A stretch of DNA of 64,000 bases from CAWJLS01 sp963843755 (GCA_963843755.1 CAWJLS010000007.1:124001-188000); one strand, 5' to 3'; counted from the first letter of the stretch, positions 8,167-17,527 are shown. The notes: generated from the sequence alone by a model not told the origin. Translations and numbers: made by a program.

Positions 8167-10398
8167 CTAGAACAACAGCTTGTACGTTAGCCGGATGTCA
8201 CGGCCGGGCAGCGGTGCCACGTCCTTGATGAACGAGACGTGGTTCCTCGCCAACTCGTCGGTGAGGTTGTCGCCGGAGAGCAGGATCTCATGGGCGAGGT
8301 TGCCGCGGAAGAAGCGGTAGCCGAAGGACGCGTCGAGGGTCGTGAACCCGTCGGTCGGCGTCTCGTTGGCGGCGACCCGGTTCTGCTTGTCGGTCCGGCG
8401 GACGAAGAGGGTGGAGGAGAGGTGCTCGCTCCGATAGCGCAGTCCGGCACCGAAGCGCAGCGGCGGGGTCCGGGGCAGCGGCTCGCCGGAGTCGCGCAGC
8501 TCGCCCCGCACGAAGTCGGAGGTGAGCTCGAGCTCCAGGTGCTGCGGGTCTGCGTGGTAGAGGTCGATGTGGGCCTCGGCCTCGGCCCCCCAGATCTCGG
8601 CGTCCGCCTGCTCGAAGCGCACGATCGGAAGCTCCTCGCCGCTCCCCGCGAGCACTCGGGTCTCGCCGGTGAAGGCCGCGAAGACGTAGCCGTTGAACCG
8701 GTTCGCGAACAGGCTGATCAGGCCGCGCACCGGCGACGAGGTCTTGCGCAGGGTCAGATCGAGCCCGGTGGCGGTCTCCTCGGTGAGGTTCGGGTCGCCG
8801 ATCTCGAACACCCGGGTCGCGATGTGCGGCCCGTCAGCGTAGAGCTCCTCCGGGTCGGGGAGCTTGACGGCGCGCGAGACAGTCAGGGCGGCGGTGAGGC
8901 CGTCGGTCGCGTGCCAGACCCCGCCGAGCGACCCCGAGGTTCCGGAGAACGAGCGGTCGCTCTGGCCGATGGCGCTCGAGTCCTGCTGCTCCTGGCGCAG
9001 GCCGACTTGGGCCCGGACCTTGCCGGTGCCGATCTCCTCGAAGACGAAGGCCGCCCACGAGTCGTTGTCGGTGGGCGGCACGAATGCCTCCTCGCCGATC
9101 GCCTGGAACTTCCGGTTCGACACCTGGACGCCGACCGAGCCCCGGAACGGACCGAGCGGCCTGTGGGGGGCGTCGATCCGGGCCTCCCAGGATTCGTTGA
9201 GGAAGCGGGTCCCGACCTCTGGGCCTTCGAGCTCGGTGTGCTCGTAGTCGGTCCGGCCGAAGCGCAGACGGAGGCCGTCGAAGATGCCGAGCCGGCGGGT
9301 CAGGCCGGCCCGCAGGTCGAGACGGCGCTGGGAGAGGTCCAGCCGGACGTCCTCCTCGGCGGGGTTGCCGTAGTTGCTGTCGTAGCGCCGCCCCGCGACG
9401 CCGATGAACCCGGAATCACCGATCAGGGAGAAGCCGAGGCTGCCACCGTTTGCCGCGACGTCGGAGTTGGGGACCGTCCCGTCGCCGCTCGAGTAGTCCC
9501 CGGCCTTGCGATCGAACCCGGAGGCGTGCCAGGCCACGGAGCCCACGCCGCCGTCGAGCGACACGTCGGCGCTCCGCTCATCGGCGTTCGAGGCGCCGAC
9601 GAGGGACACGGCACCTTCGATCGGTGCTCCGGGAAGGTGCTCCGGGATGCGGCCGTCGATGACGTTGACGACGCCGCCGATGGCGTTCGAGCCGTAGAGC
9701 AGGGTCGCCGGACCGCGCACCACCTCGACCTTGTCGGCGTCGAGCGGCTCGAGGGCGACCGCATGGTCAGGGCTGGTGTCGGAGACGTCGCCGCTCTCGA
9801 CGCCGTTTTCGAGGATCCGGATCCGGTTGCCCCCCTGACCGCGGATGACGGGACGACTGGCGCCGGCACCGAACGAGGTCGAGCTCACACCGGGCTGCTG
9901 GGCGAGGGTCTCGCCGAGGCTCGACCGCGCCTCGCGGGCCAGGTCTTCGCCGGAGAGCACGCTCGCCGGCTGTGCGACCTCGGACAGGGTCCGGGCGTCG
10001 GGGTTGGCCGTCACCACGACGTCGTCGCCGTGGATCACCAGATCGAGCTGCAGCTCGACGGTGACGCTCTTCCCGCTCTCGATGGTCACCGTCTGCGAGG
10101 TCATGCCGAAGCGGGCGCTCTCGACGTGGAGCCGGTACTGCCCGGGGCGCAGGGAGTCGACAGTGAAGCCGCCATCGGCGCCGGTGACCGTGCTGCGGGT
10201 CGTTCCGACGAGGGTCACCGTGGCGCCGGGGACGGGGTCGCCGAGCGACGAGAGGACGTGGCCGTCGATCGCTCCGGGAGCCTCGGCCTGTGCGGACAGG
10301 GCGCCGGGGAGGACGACGGCGGGGATGAGGGCGAGGACGAAGGCGAAGACGCCGAGGGTCCAGCGATATCGAAGAGACAGAGGTCTCATTTGTTTCAT
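8167..10398 (-). CDS. TonB-dependent receptor, ZnuD-like
   Basis: A 743-aa outer-membrane receptor. Order of parts: signal peptide (to about residue 36, ending LSAQA), a carboxypeptidase-regulatory-like beta domain (about 40-125, GHVLSSLGDPVPGATV), a plug (about 130-240, with VIRGQGGNRIRILENG and VVRGPATLLYGSNAIGGVVNV), and a beta-barrel ending with an aromatic C-terminal strand (LTYKLLF). The plug resembles zinc-type receptors such as ZnuD, notably in SPDHAVALEPL, so metal or metal-complex uptake is likely but not proven. Two in-frame starts exist: 10398 has AGGAG only two bases away, and 10389 has it at 11 bases, so the second may be the true start. Upstream on the same strand lie a CPxC protein and two ligases. 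Confidence 0.85.
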   Translation of the reverse strand: MKQMRPLSLRYRWTLGVFAFVLALIPAVVLPGALSAQAEAPGAIDGHVLSSLGDPVPGATVTLVGTTRSTVTGADGGFTVDSLRPGQYRLHVESARFGMTSQTVTIESGKSVTVELQLDLVIHGDDVVVTANPDARTLSEVAQPASVLSGEDLAREARSSLGETLAQQPGVSSTSFGAGASRPVIRGQGGNRIRILENGVESGDVSDTSPDHAVALEPLDADKVEVVRGPATLLYGSNAIGGVVNVIDGRIPEHLPGAPIEGAVSLVGASNADERSADVSLDGGVGSVAWHASGFDRKAGDYSSGDGTVPNSDVAANGGSLGFSLIGDSGFIGVAGRRYDSNYGNPAEEDVRLDLSQRRLDLRAGLTRRLGIFDGLRLRFGRTDYEHTELEGPEVGTRFLNESWEARIDAPHRPLGPFRGSVGVQVSNRKFQAIGEEAFVPPTDNDSWAAFVFEEIGTGKVRAQVGLRQEQQDSSAIGQSDRSFSGTSGSLGGVWHATDGLTAALTVSRAVKLPDPEELYADGPHIATRVFEIGDPNLTEETATGLDLTLRKTSSPVRGLISLFANRFNGYVFAAFTGETRVLAGSGEELPIVRFEQADAEIWGAEAEAHIDLYHADPQHLELELTSDFVRGELRDSGEPLPRTPPLRFGAGLRYRSEHLSSTLFVRRTDKQNRVAANETPTDGFTTLDASFGYRFFRGNLAHEILLSGDNLTDELARNHVSFIKDVAPLPGRDIRLTYKLLF

Positions 10399-10568
10399 TT
10401 CTCCTGGGGACCGGCGGGGCGAGCGTCCGCACCGCGAAGGTGCTCGCGCGTTGCCCCCGGTCCGTCGTTACAGCGGCGCCGGCCGGCGCGGACGCTGTCC
10501 GAGCCGGGGCGCGAAGCACAGGTGTCCGGCCGCACGAGACCCGTCGAGCGGGCTCGAACAGCCGGCGA

Positions 10569-10589
10569 GATCGATCGCAGGGATCGATC
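10569..10589. promoter_or_regulatory. Inverted repeat upstream of the TonB receptor
   Basis: Two copies of the self-complementary octamer GATCGATC are separated by five bases. They can form an 8-bp hairpin or serve as paired operator half-sites. The element lies about 170 bases upstream of the receptor start, inside the 220-base gap after the small CPxC gene, so it could control the receptor or be part of its leader. No regulator is assigned. Confidence 0.35.
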
Positions 10590-10618
10590 GGTTCAGTTGT
10601 CTGTGTGGGTGCTGTAAC

Positions 10619-11014
10619 TCAGGAGAGGGGAGGACCGCGGCAGGACGGGCAGGAGAGCGATCCCGCGGGGGCTCTCGTCAGCGGCAGGGTCGCGAGGACG
10701 CCCGTGCGGGTCGGGCGCGCCCCGTCGGTGGGGGCGACCGGTGCCAGCCGATGGACGGTGTGAAGGAGGCAAGCCGGGCAGGGTCGGACGAAGACCGTCT
10801 TGGACGATTCCGCGTGGGGCGTCCTGGGGTGAGATCGGGTGACGCCGACCGGCACCGCGATCGAGGTCGCCGCCTGGACCAGCCCGTGCTCGACTCCCGG
10901 CGCGTCGCGGAGGACGTGGAAGTCGATGACGACGGGGAGAACCGTCGCCAGCAACGCCGTCCCGAGAATCCACGACCCGGCCTTCGAGGCCAGCAGGGAG
11001 CGAAATGTCTTCAT
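10619..11014 (-). CDS. Small membrane-anchored CPxC protein, function unknown
   Basis: A 131-aa hypothetical protein. One N-terminal hydrophobic segment (residues about 13-31, SWILGTALLATVLPVVIDF) suggests a membrane anchor or signal. The rest holds scattered His residues, a CPAC motif (VRPCPACLLHTVHRLAP) and a C-terminal CPSC. Such Cys/His content suggests metal binding or thiol chemistry, which I infer only. It starts 16 bases after the GCS2-type ligase stop and precedes the TonB receptor on the same strand, so it probably belongs with metal-related transport. No strong ribosome binding site is seen, so translation may be coupled. Confidence 0.6.
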   Translation of the reverse strand: MKTFRSLLASKAGSWILGTALLATVLPVVIDFHVLRDAPGVEHGLVQAATSIAVPVGVTRSHPRTPHAESSKTVFVRPCPACLLHTVHRLAPVAPTDGARPTRTGVLATLPLTRAPAGSLSCPSCRGPPLS

Positions 11015-11030
11015 CGCGTCAGGGACTGTA

Positions 11031-12326
11031 TCAGCCGGCCCGGAACATCTCGCCCGCGGCCAGGCAGTCGCAGAGGCGCCGGTAGAGCCGTTCCTGTGCG
11101 GGGCGGGAGCGGTCCTTTCCCAGCGCGCCCAGGGCGCGGAGCATGCGCCGGGCGAGGGGGCCTTCGGTGAGCAGCAGCTCGAGGTCGGCACCGAAGGCCT
11201 CGGCGTCGAGGGTGCCGGCGGCGACGGCCCGGTCCACCAGGTGGCGCCAGAGGGCCCCGGCGGTCGGAGCCACCGTGCTTGCCGCGCCGGGGAAGCCGAA
11301 CTGCTCGAGGTACGAGCGATCCTCGATCACCGCCTGCTCGGCGGTCCGGGTCGTCTGGCGCAGCAGCGCGGCCAGCGGCTCGGTGGGCTGGGCCTGCTGG
11401 GCGGCCAGCGGGCTCCAGGTCTCGGCGACCAGCAGCTTCAGCGCGCCGACCACCGCCGCGATCACCGCCAGGTCCGCCCGCGGCGCCTCCTGGACGTCGA
11501 GCAGGCGGATCTCGATCGAGCCGCGGCCGAAGCGGGCGATGGCGCCGCGGGCGTTGGCGAACTCGTCGCGCAGCACGCCCTCCGGGTCGAGCGGCGCCAG
11601 GTCGCGGTAGATCGGCTCCAGGATTTCGCGCTCGTAGTCGGCCCGGGTGTAGACCGGCTCCGGGATCACCTGGCCGGTCACCGAGGGGATGCGGCGGGAG
11701 TTGGTGCGGTAGGCCTCGAGCCGGTTGTCGAGCAGGCCGGTCACGCGCCCCTCGACGATCGGCGAGGTGGCGGCCAGCGCCGGCAGGAGCGGCAGCACCA
11801 GGCGGATGGCGGCGTGCAGGCGGCCGAACTCCTCGTCGTCGGCGAACGGCAGGTTCAGGTGGGCGCTCTGGAGGTTCGACCAGCCGTGGCCGCGGCAGCC
11901 GAAGATCCGGTCGTAGGCCTGGTAGACGGGGCTGTAGTCGTGGGGCCAGAGGCGGGTCTCGCGCTCCGGGTCGAACCAGGGGTGCATGGCCGTGGGCATC
12001 AGCCGGGCGTCCAGGGGAGCGAGGATCTCCTCGATTCGGCGGACCCCGTCCTGGAAGTCCGCTGCCAGGTCGATCGCCTCGCCGGCTGGGCTGGTGAGGC
12101 CGGCCGCCCCGGACAGGGCCCGCGCCGGCCCGTCGGTCTTGAGCTCGATGACGTGGAGGACCAGCTCGTTCGACCAGCAGAGCCGACCGACCGTCACGTC
12201 CGACGTGATCTCCCCGGCCGCCGCCTCGAGCACCCGGTCGGCGGCGGGCAGGGCGGCGAGGGTCGAGCGGTCGACCAGCATGTACTCCAGCTCGACGCCG
12301 TAGCCCTCGAAGAGGTGGAGAGTCAC
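11031..12326 (-). CDS. GCS2-type glutamate-cysteine ligase-like amidoligase
   Basis: A 431-aa member of the glutamate-cysteine ligase family 2 (YbdK/EgtA-like carboxylate-amine ligases). Visible features are the N-terminal GYGVELEYMLVD, WSNELVLHVIELKT, PTAMHPWFDPE, the GCRGHGWSNLQSAHLNLPF nucleotide/substrate region, and SIEIRLLDVQEAP. These enzymes form amide bonds to the carboxylate of glutamate or related acids. The start is a GTG that overlaps the TGA of the upstream RimK-like gene (GTGA), so the two are translationally coupled. Pairs of GCS2 and RimK-like ligases are known from comparative genomics and thought to make small peptide-like metabolites; the product here is unknown. Confidence 0.85.
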   Translation of the reverse strand: MTLHLFEGYGVELEYMLVDRSTLAALPAADRVLEAAAGEITSDVTVGRLCWSNELVLHVIELKTDGPARALSGAAGLTSPAGEAIDLAADFQDGVRRIEEILAPLDARLMPTAMHPWFDPERETRLWPHDYSPVYQAYDRIFGCRGHGWSNLQSAHLNLPFADDEEFGRLHAAIRLVLPLLPALAATSPIVEGRVTGLLDNRLEAYRTNSRRIPSVTGQVIPEPVYTRADYEREILEPIYRDLAPLDPEGVLRDEFANARGAIARFGRGSIEIRLLDVQEAPRADLAVIAAVVGALKLLVAETWSPLAAQQAQPTEPLAALLRQTTRTAEQAVIEDRSYLEQFGFPGAASTVAPTAGALWRHLVDRAVAAGTLDAEAFGADLELLLTEGPLARRMLRALGALGKDRSRPAQERLYRRLCDCLAAGEMFRAG

Positions 12327-13846
12327 GGGGTGGTCTCGCCGTTGTCGGCCGGCGACGGCCGGTGGCCCGGGGCGGCGGGAGGCATCGCCCGCGCCTCCTC
12401 CATCCGGCGCAGGAACGACTCCATGATCCGCAGGTAGAGACCGTCGCCGAGCACCCCGTCCTCGAGCCCCGACTCCAGCGTCGGGTTGTCGTTGACCTCG
12501 ATCACGTAGGCGCGGCCGTCGCGCTCCTTGACGTCGACCCCGTAGAGCCCGTCGCCCATCAGGTTGGCGGCCCGGACCGCGGTCGAGACCACCACCTTCG
12601 GCGCTTCCTCGACCGGCACCGCGTCCACCGGCCCGTAGCGGCGCCGGCCGCGGCCGTCCTGGAGGACGATCTGCCAGTGCCCCTTGGCCATGTGGTAGCG
12701 GCAGGCGTAGAGCACCTTGCGGTCGAGCACGCCGATGCGCCAGTCGAAGTCGCTGGGGAAGAACTCCTGGGCGATGACCAGGTCCGAGGTGGTGAGCAGC
12801 CGCTGCACGACGGCGGCGAGCTGCGCCCGGTCGTCGACCCGAAAAACCCCCTGGGAGAACGAGCTGTCCGGCATCTTGAGCACGCAGGGGAAGCCGAGGG
12901 TCTCGGCCACCGTGGCGGCGTTGTCCCGGTGGACGACCACCGTCTTCGGCGTCGGAATGCGCGCCCGCCCGAGGCGCTCGGCCAGGAACACCTTGTTGGT
13001 GCAGCGCAGGATCGAGTCCGGGTCGTCGATCACCACCAGCCCCTCGGCCGCCGCCCGCCGGGAGAGGCGGTAGGTGTAGTGGTCGACGCGGGTGGTCTCG
13101 CGCAGGAACAGCGCGTCGTACTCGCCGATGGTGCCGGCGTCGTCCGGACCGATCAGGTCGGCGCCGATCCCCACCTCCTGGGCCGCCCGGACGAACTTCT
13201 GGAGCGCCCGGTCGTCGGACGGCGGGCTGCCGTCCTTCGGATCGACCAGGATCGCCAGGTCGAAGCGGGTCGCCGGCCGCCGCGGCGTGCCGACCCGGCG
13301 GCCGGCGAAGTACTCGCGGGCGGACCAGAGCAGGAAGTCCTGGTGCTCCTCCGGCACGTCCTTGACCGCGATCAGCCGCAGGCTGCGGATCTCCCAGCGG
13401 CCGCTGCGCGACGAGCGCACGAAGCCGGCCCGGAGCAGCGGCGCGGGGAAGGCGTTGAACAGGTGGAGGGCCAGGCGGCGGTGGCGCTGGGCGACGTTCC
13501 TGCCGAAATAGACGCTGAGGGTGAACTCGTCCGACGTCAAGTGGGCGAGGCTCTTGCCGATCAGCTCCTCGAGCTCGCCGGAGACCGAGCGCACCAGCGA
13601 CGGGCTCTTGAGGTCCTGCACCGTGTTGACGCTGGGCAGCGGCCGGTGGCCGCGGGCGGTCGCCAGCAGCGAGACGTAATAGCCCAGGCTCTGGTAGCGG
13701 TAGGAGCGGCAGAGGTTGAACAGCTTCGCCCCGCGGAGCGCGCTGTAATGGGGATCGGTGAGGTAGGTGCGGGCCGGAACGACCTCGACCCCCTCGACGT
13801 CCAGGGGCCAGTCTTCAGGGTGGTCGACGACGAGGAGGATGGGCAT
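12323..13846 (-). CDS. RimK-like ATP-grasp ligase with N-terminal RLAN domain
   Basis: A 507-aa protein. The N-terminal half (about 1-200) matches the RimK-like ATP-grasp N-terminal (RLAN) domain, with FNLCRSYRYQSLGYYVSLLA. The C-terminal half (about 205-480) is an ATP-grasp fold with IPTPKTVVVHRD, FPCVLKMPDSSFSQGVF and the metal-binding EVNDNPTLESG. Such enzymes ligate amino acids, often glutamate, onto an acceptor amine. The ATG at 13846 is chosen because it opens the RLAN domain (MPILLVVDHPEDWP); the frame upstream is non-coding. It is the first gene of the probable unit RimK, GCS2, CPxC protein, TonB receptor, and is divergent from the CAP gene. Confidence 0.87.
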   Translation of the reverse strand: MPILLVVDHPEDWPLDVEGVEVVPARTYLTDPHYSALRGAKLFNLCRSYRYQSLGYYVSLLATARGHRPLPSVNTVQDLKSPSLVRSVSGELEELIGKSLAHLTSDEFTLSVYFGRNVAQRHRRLALHLFNAFPAPLLRAGFVRSSRSGRWEIRSLRLIAVKDVPEEHQDFLLWSAREYFAGRRVGTPRRPATRFDLAILVDPKDGSPPSDDRALQKFVRAAQEVGIGADLIGPDDAGTIGEYDALFLRETTRVDHYTYRLSRRAAAEGLVVIDDPDSILRCTNKVFLAERLGRARIPTPKTVVVHRDNAATVAETLGFPCVLKMPDSSFSQGVFRVDDRAQLAAVVQRLLTTSDLVIAQEFFPSDFDWRIGVLDRKVLYACRYHMAKGHWQIVLQDGRGRRRYGPVDAVPVEEAPKVVVSTAVRAANLMGDGLYGVDVKERDGRAYVIEVNDNPTLESGLEDGVLGDGLYLRIMESFLRRMEEARAMPPAAPGHRPSPADNGETTP

Positions 13847-13949
13847 AGGTCGGTGCGCCGCGGCGAACGAACGAACGCTAACCCAGCCAGGGGCCCAGGG
13901 CAACAGAGGATCGCGGTCTTCGACGCCGACGCGATAGCCTTGGCGGATC

Positions 13950-15005
13950 GTGACCGGTCGCTTCCGTCTCCCGCCGCTCCGCACGCCGCCGTCGCGGGCG
14001 GCGGTCCTGGCGCTGGGCCTCTCGCTGGCCTGGGGCGCGAGCGCCTGCGCCGCGCCACCGGATCGGGGCTCGGCCGCCGCCCGTCCGGACGACGCGGGGG
14101 CTGCCGCGCCCGTGTCAGACCAGGGCAGCGCCGGGCAGGCGCCCGGATCCTGCTACGGATCGGGCGAGACCGTCGCCGCCCGGGATGCCGTGGCCGCCTG
14201 GATCGCCGCCCGCCGGGTCCAGGACGGTCTGCCCGCCCTCGAAGCCCAGCCGGTGCTCTGCCAGGTGGCCCAGGAGCGGGCCGAGGAGGTGGCCCGGGCC
14301 GGCACGGTGAATTCGACCAGCTCCACGGTCAGCCGGGTCTCCCGCCGGCTCCTCTCCAGCGGCTACGCCGCCCACCTCTGGGCCGAGCGGGCGCTCCTCG
14401 GCTTCCGGAAGCCGGCCGACATGGTCCGGGTGTGGTCGGAGACCTCCGGCTCCGGCGAGAGCTCCTTCCGCAGGACGATCCTCGGCGACTTCGAGCAGCT
14501 CGGCGTCGGCGTGGCCCCGGGGGACGGCGGCACTGCGGTCGTGCTGCTCTTCGCCACCCCACGCTCGTCGTGGTTGCGGCAGCAGGTGCGCCCGCTCGAG
14601 GACCTGGCGTCGGTGCGGCGCGAGGCCCTGGAACGGGTCAACCTGGCGCGGCGGGAGGACGGCAAGGCGCCCGTCACCATCGACCCGGACCTCGACCGGG
14701 CGGCCCAGGCCCACGCCGACGACATGGTCGAGCGCGGCTACTACGGTCACGTCTCGCCCCAGGGCGTCGGCCCGCAGGACTTTGTCCAGGCGACCGGCTA
14801 CCCGCCCTACGCCTTCCTCGCCGAAAACATCGCCAAGGGCCTGTACACCCCGACCGAGGCAGTCGAGCGCTGGCTCGACAGCCCCCACCATCGAGAGAAC
14901 ATCCTCGACCGTCGCTCGGTCCAGACCGGACTGGGTGTCGCCTGGGGAGAGGTCGACGGCGAGCTCGACGTGGTCTGGGTCCAGCTCTTCGGCAAGCCGC
15001 GGTAG
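13950..15005 (+). CDS. Secreted protein with two CAP (SCP/PR1-like) domains
   Basis: A 351-aa exported protein with a GTG start. Residues 1-33 are a signal peptide; a Cys follows (GASACAAPP), so it may be a lipoprotein, although the lipobox is weak. The C-terminal part (about 215-350) is a standard bacterial CAP domain: ALERVNLARREDGKAPV, LDRAAQAHADDM, YYGHVSPQG, AENIAKG and WLDSPHHRENIL, with the His/Glu cavity residues. The region about 75-205 repeats the same layout in degenerate form (VAAWIAARRVQDGLPAL, LCQVAQERAEEVA, LGVGVAPGDGG) without the His residues, so it looks like a decayed duplicate. Role unknown. Convergent with the TPR gene. Confidence 0.85.
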   Translation: MTGRFRLPPLRTPPSRAAVLALGLSLAWGASACAAPPDRGSAAARPDDAGAAAPVSDQGSAGQAPGSCYGSGETVAARDAVAAWIAARRVQDGLPALEAQPVLCQVAQERAEEVARAGTVNSTSSTVSRVSRRLLSSGYAAHLWAERALLGFRKPADMVRVWSETSGSGESSFRRTILGDFEQLGVGVAPGDGGTAVVLLFATPRSSWLRQQVRPLEDLASVRREALERVNLARREDGKAPVTIDPDLDRAAQAHADDMVERGYYGHVSPQGVGPQDFVQATGYPPYAFLAENIAKGLYTPTEAVERWLDSPHHRENILDRRSVQTGLGVAWGEVDGELDVVWVQLFGKPR

Positions 15006-15034
15006 GACGGCCGGGGCCGCGCCGGCTGGGCGTC

Positions 15035-17242
15035 TCACACGGCGTCGCGCTGCCGACCACGGCGTGCGAGCGCCGTACGCGCGAGCAGGGGTGCGAGCTC
15101 GCTGGCGTGGGGTGAGCCGGCGAGCCGGGCGAAGGCCTCGAGGTCCGGGTGACCCCGCTCGGCGGCATCGTGGAAGAGTCGCGCGAGGACGAGCGTGCCA
15201 CGGGTCTCCTCGGGGACCAGTTCCTCGCGCTGCCGCGCGTCGACGCGGCCTTCGGCGATCAGAATCCCCTGAACCGACGGAGACGTTTCGAAAAGCAGGC
15301 TGTCACCGGCCGTCTCGAGGAGCCGGTCGACGTCCTGGCGATAGGTGATCGGGGCGCCGGTGGCCAGCTCGTCGCTCCACCGGATCAAGAGCGCGGCCGC
15401 GTGGTCGGCGTCGTCGTTCCCATGGAGCAGTGTCTCGAGGCGCTCTCGGAGCATCTCGGCCTTGCCCGCGTGGAAGGCGGCCTCCGCCGCGGTCAAGTCG
15501 ATGAGCCCAGGGCCGACATAGGGTTTGCCGCCGGCGGGCTCCAGGTCCGCGACGGCCGCCACGGCGTCGGCGAGCTCGCCGAGGGCCAGGTCCACCTCGG
15601 CCCGACCGCGGGCCACGCCGACGGCGAGCGCCGGATCGTCCTCGGCTGCCCGGTCGAGGATCTCGAGCTGAGCTGCCGCCTGTTCTGGTGCCGTCCGCGC
15701 GAGGAGCTCGGCGAGGAGCAAGCGACAGCCCGTGTGGTCCGGGGCGGTCTCGAGGTGCTTCAGGAGGGCCTCGCTCATGGTCGCCAGAGATTCGCCGGGG
15801 ACGGGGATCCCGTAGGTGTAGGCGTCCACGAGCTGGGCGAACCGAGCGTCGGGGTCATCGACGCGCGAGCCGAGCCGGCGAATTGCTACTGCGTCGGAGA
15901 TCGGATCGTAGCGCCGCAGCCGGAGGAGCGCCGGGAGGGGCTCGGGGCGCTCCGCGAGGTAGGCATCCAGCTCCGCGGTGAAGGAGTCGCCGAACCAGGG
16001 CTCGGCCCATCCCCAGGCAGTGGAGCGGGTCGCGGGATCGAAGAGACATCGGCGGACCGCGGCCCGGGCCTGCTCGAGCTTGCCGGCCCGATCGGCTGCC
16101 CGGACCAGGCCGGACATCTGCTTCTCTTTGTAGGCTCCCTTCGCCATGTTGGCGCAGAGGCGCTCGGCTTCGGCCAGCGGCTCGGTCCTCATGCGATAGA
16201 GGTCGGCGGCGTAGACCATGTACGGGTACGCGAGCTGCTTCTTGTCCAGACTGTGGACGATCGCGCCGGCTTCGTCCAGCCGGTCCAGCTCGACCAATGC
16301 GGTCAGCTCCTCGGCGACCAGGCCAGCGGCGGCCGGCTCGTCGGCGAGGCCTGCCCGGGCGGCGTGGAGCACCTGGTCATACTCGCCGAGCGTGTCGAAG
16401 AGGCGCGCGATACAGAAGGCGGCCTCGACGTCCGGCGGTTCGATCCCTCGCAGAGCTGCCGCCTGCTTCTGGGCGGCTTCTGGACCCTTCACCGCTGCCA
16501 GGAGATCTCCGTACATCGCCGCTCGTGCCGGGTTGGTGGGGTCGAGCTTCGTGGCCCGTTCCGCGAACGGTAGGGCCTCGTCCAGCCTTCCTAGAGTGTC
16601 CAAGGTCTGGGCCATGAAGACATTGACGGAGGTCGACTTCGGTGCCCGCTCGTAGGCTTCCCTGTAGGATGCGAGGGCCTTTTCGAGCTCTCCGGCGTCG
16701 TAGGCGTCGTTGCCCTCCTCCAAGAGGGCGACCACGTCCGAGGTCACCCAGTCGCCGATGGCCCTGGCCTGGCGCTCTTCGGCATAGGGAGCCCACACCG
16801 AATACCCGACCGCCACAGGAACCGCCACGCCCGCGACAACGGTCAGCATCCCGAAGAGCGCCGGTAGCGTCGACCACCGGGCCAGGGCGCGGGCGTTGAC
16901 CCACAGGGCCTTGAAGGTCATGACACCCCACGGAATCCCCCACCAGCCGAGCACGGCCGACTTGATCTGCTCTTTGAGCGCGGTGTGGGCCGAGCAGGCG
17001 CGGCACAGGTTCGCCTGGTACTCCCGGTGTCGGGTGATGACGAGGAACGACATCACCCACATGTAGGTCTGGACCCTGGCCGGCCCCTGCTCGCAACGCT
17101 GGCACGGGACGCCCGAGCCCGCGCCGTCGTTGTCGGCGTCCGGATCGCTTCCCGGCCCGCCTCCTGGCACAGTTGGCGACCGCGAGCCGATCTGGGTGCC
17201 GGGGCCGATCGGCTGATACTGCTCGCCTGGCGTGAAGTCCAT
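15035..17242 (-). CDS. Zinc-ribbon membrane protein with TPR repeats
   Basis: A 735-aa protein. The N-terminus is Pro/Gly-rich, then CxxC pairs at Cys47/Cys50 (CQRC) and Cys80/Cys83 (CRAC) form a likely zinc ribbon. One clear transmembrane helix (about 126-150) and a weaker one (about 95-112) follow. From about residue 165 onward the chain is Ala/Leu-rich and helical, with tetratricopeptide repeats (GNDAYDAGELEKALASYREAYERAPKS, read in pieces). It is probably a scaffold on the periplasmic side. No enzyme motif is visible. The start at 17242 has GGGAGAG upstream. Confidence 0.7.
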   Translation of the reverse strand: MDFTPGEQYQPIGPGTQIGSRSPTVPGGGPGSDPDADNDGAGSGVPCQRCEQGPARVQTYMWVMSFLVITRHREYQANLCRACSAHTALKEQIKSAVLGWWGIPWGVMTFKALWVNARALARWSTLPALFGMLTVVAGVAVPVAVGYSVWAPYAEERQARAIGDWVTSDVVALLEEGNDAYDAGELEKALASYREAYERAPKSTSVNVFMAQTLDTLGRLDEALPFAERATKLDPTNPARAAMYGDLLAAVKGPEAAQKQAAALRGIEPPDVEAAFCIARLFDTLGEYDQVLHAARAGLADEPAAAGLVAEELTALVELDRLDEAGAIVHSLDKKQLAYPYMVYAADLYRMRTEPLAEAERLCANMAKGAYKEKQMSGLVRAADRAGKLEQARAAVRRCLFDPATRSTAWGWAEPWFGDSFTAELDAYLAERPEPLPALLRLRRYDPISDAVAIRRLGSRVDDPDARFAQLVDAYTYGIPVPGESLATMSEALLKHLETAPDHTGCRLLLAELLARTAPEQAAAQLEILDRAAEDDPALAVGVARGRAEVDLALGELADAVAAVADLEPAGGKPYVGPGLIDLTAAEAAFHAGKAEMLRERLETLLHGNDDADHAAALLIRWSDELATGAPITYRQDVDRLLETAGDSLLFETSPSVQGILIAEGRVDARQREELVPEETRGTLVLARLFHDAAERGHPDLEAFARLAGSPHASELAPLLARTALARRGRQRDAV

Positions 17243-17448
17243 GGTCTCTCCCGAGGCTCGTGAGCCGGGTGGTGGGCGACCGGGCTGTCGACCCCGGTCC
17301 CACGGGTCGGTGATCTACGACTGATCTGGAGGAGCGGTGCCCTTCATTGTATCGGGTCGGGCGCGGGGGCGACGGGGCTGGGCCACTCGGCCGGTGCCCG
17401 TGCGTGGTGAAGAGGGGGGACGATCCGACGACGGACCGCGGCGGATTC

Positions 17449-17478
17449 TTGCAGTATCTCAGGATCGACCGGTACGCT
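17449..17478 (+). promoter_or_regulatory. Candidate sigma-70-like promoter (PLD pseudogene)
   Basis: TTGCAG, an 18-base spacer and TACGCT lie 50 bases before the signal-peptide ATG at 17528. The same TACGCTCG box occurs in two further candidate promoters at 17905 and 19425, which makes a chance match less likely. Assignment is by eye. Confidence 0.4.
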
Positions 17479-17527
17479 CGTGCAGGCTTTTCACCCTTCC
17501 GATCCATGTCCTCCGAGGAGTCGTTCC

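Noticed and set aside
10399..10618. Cobalamin or other riboswitch before the TonB receptor
   Set aside because: I could not find the conserved B12-box or another known aptamer core in the leader; only the GATCGATC repeat is evident.
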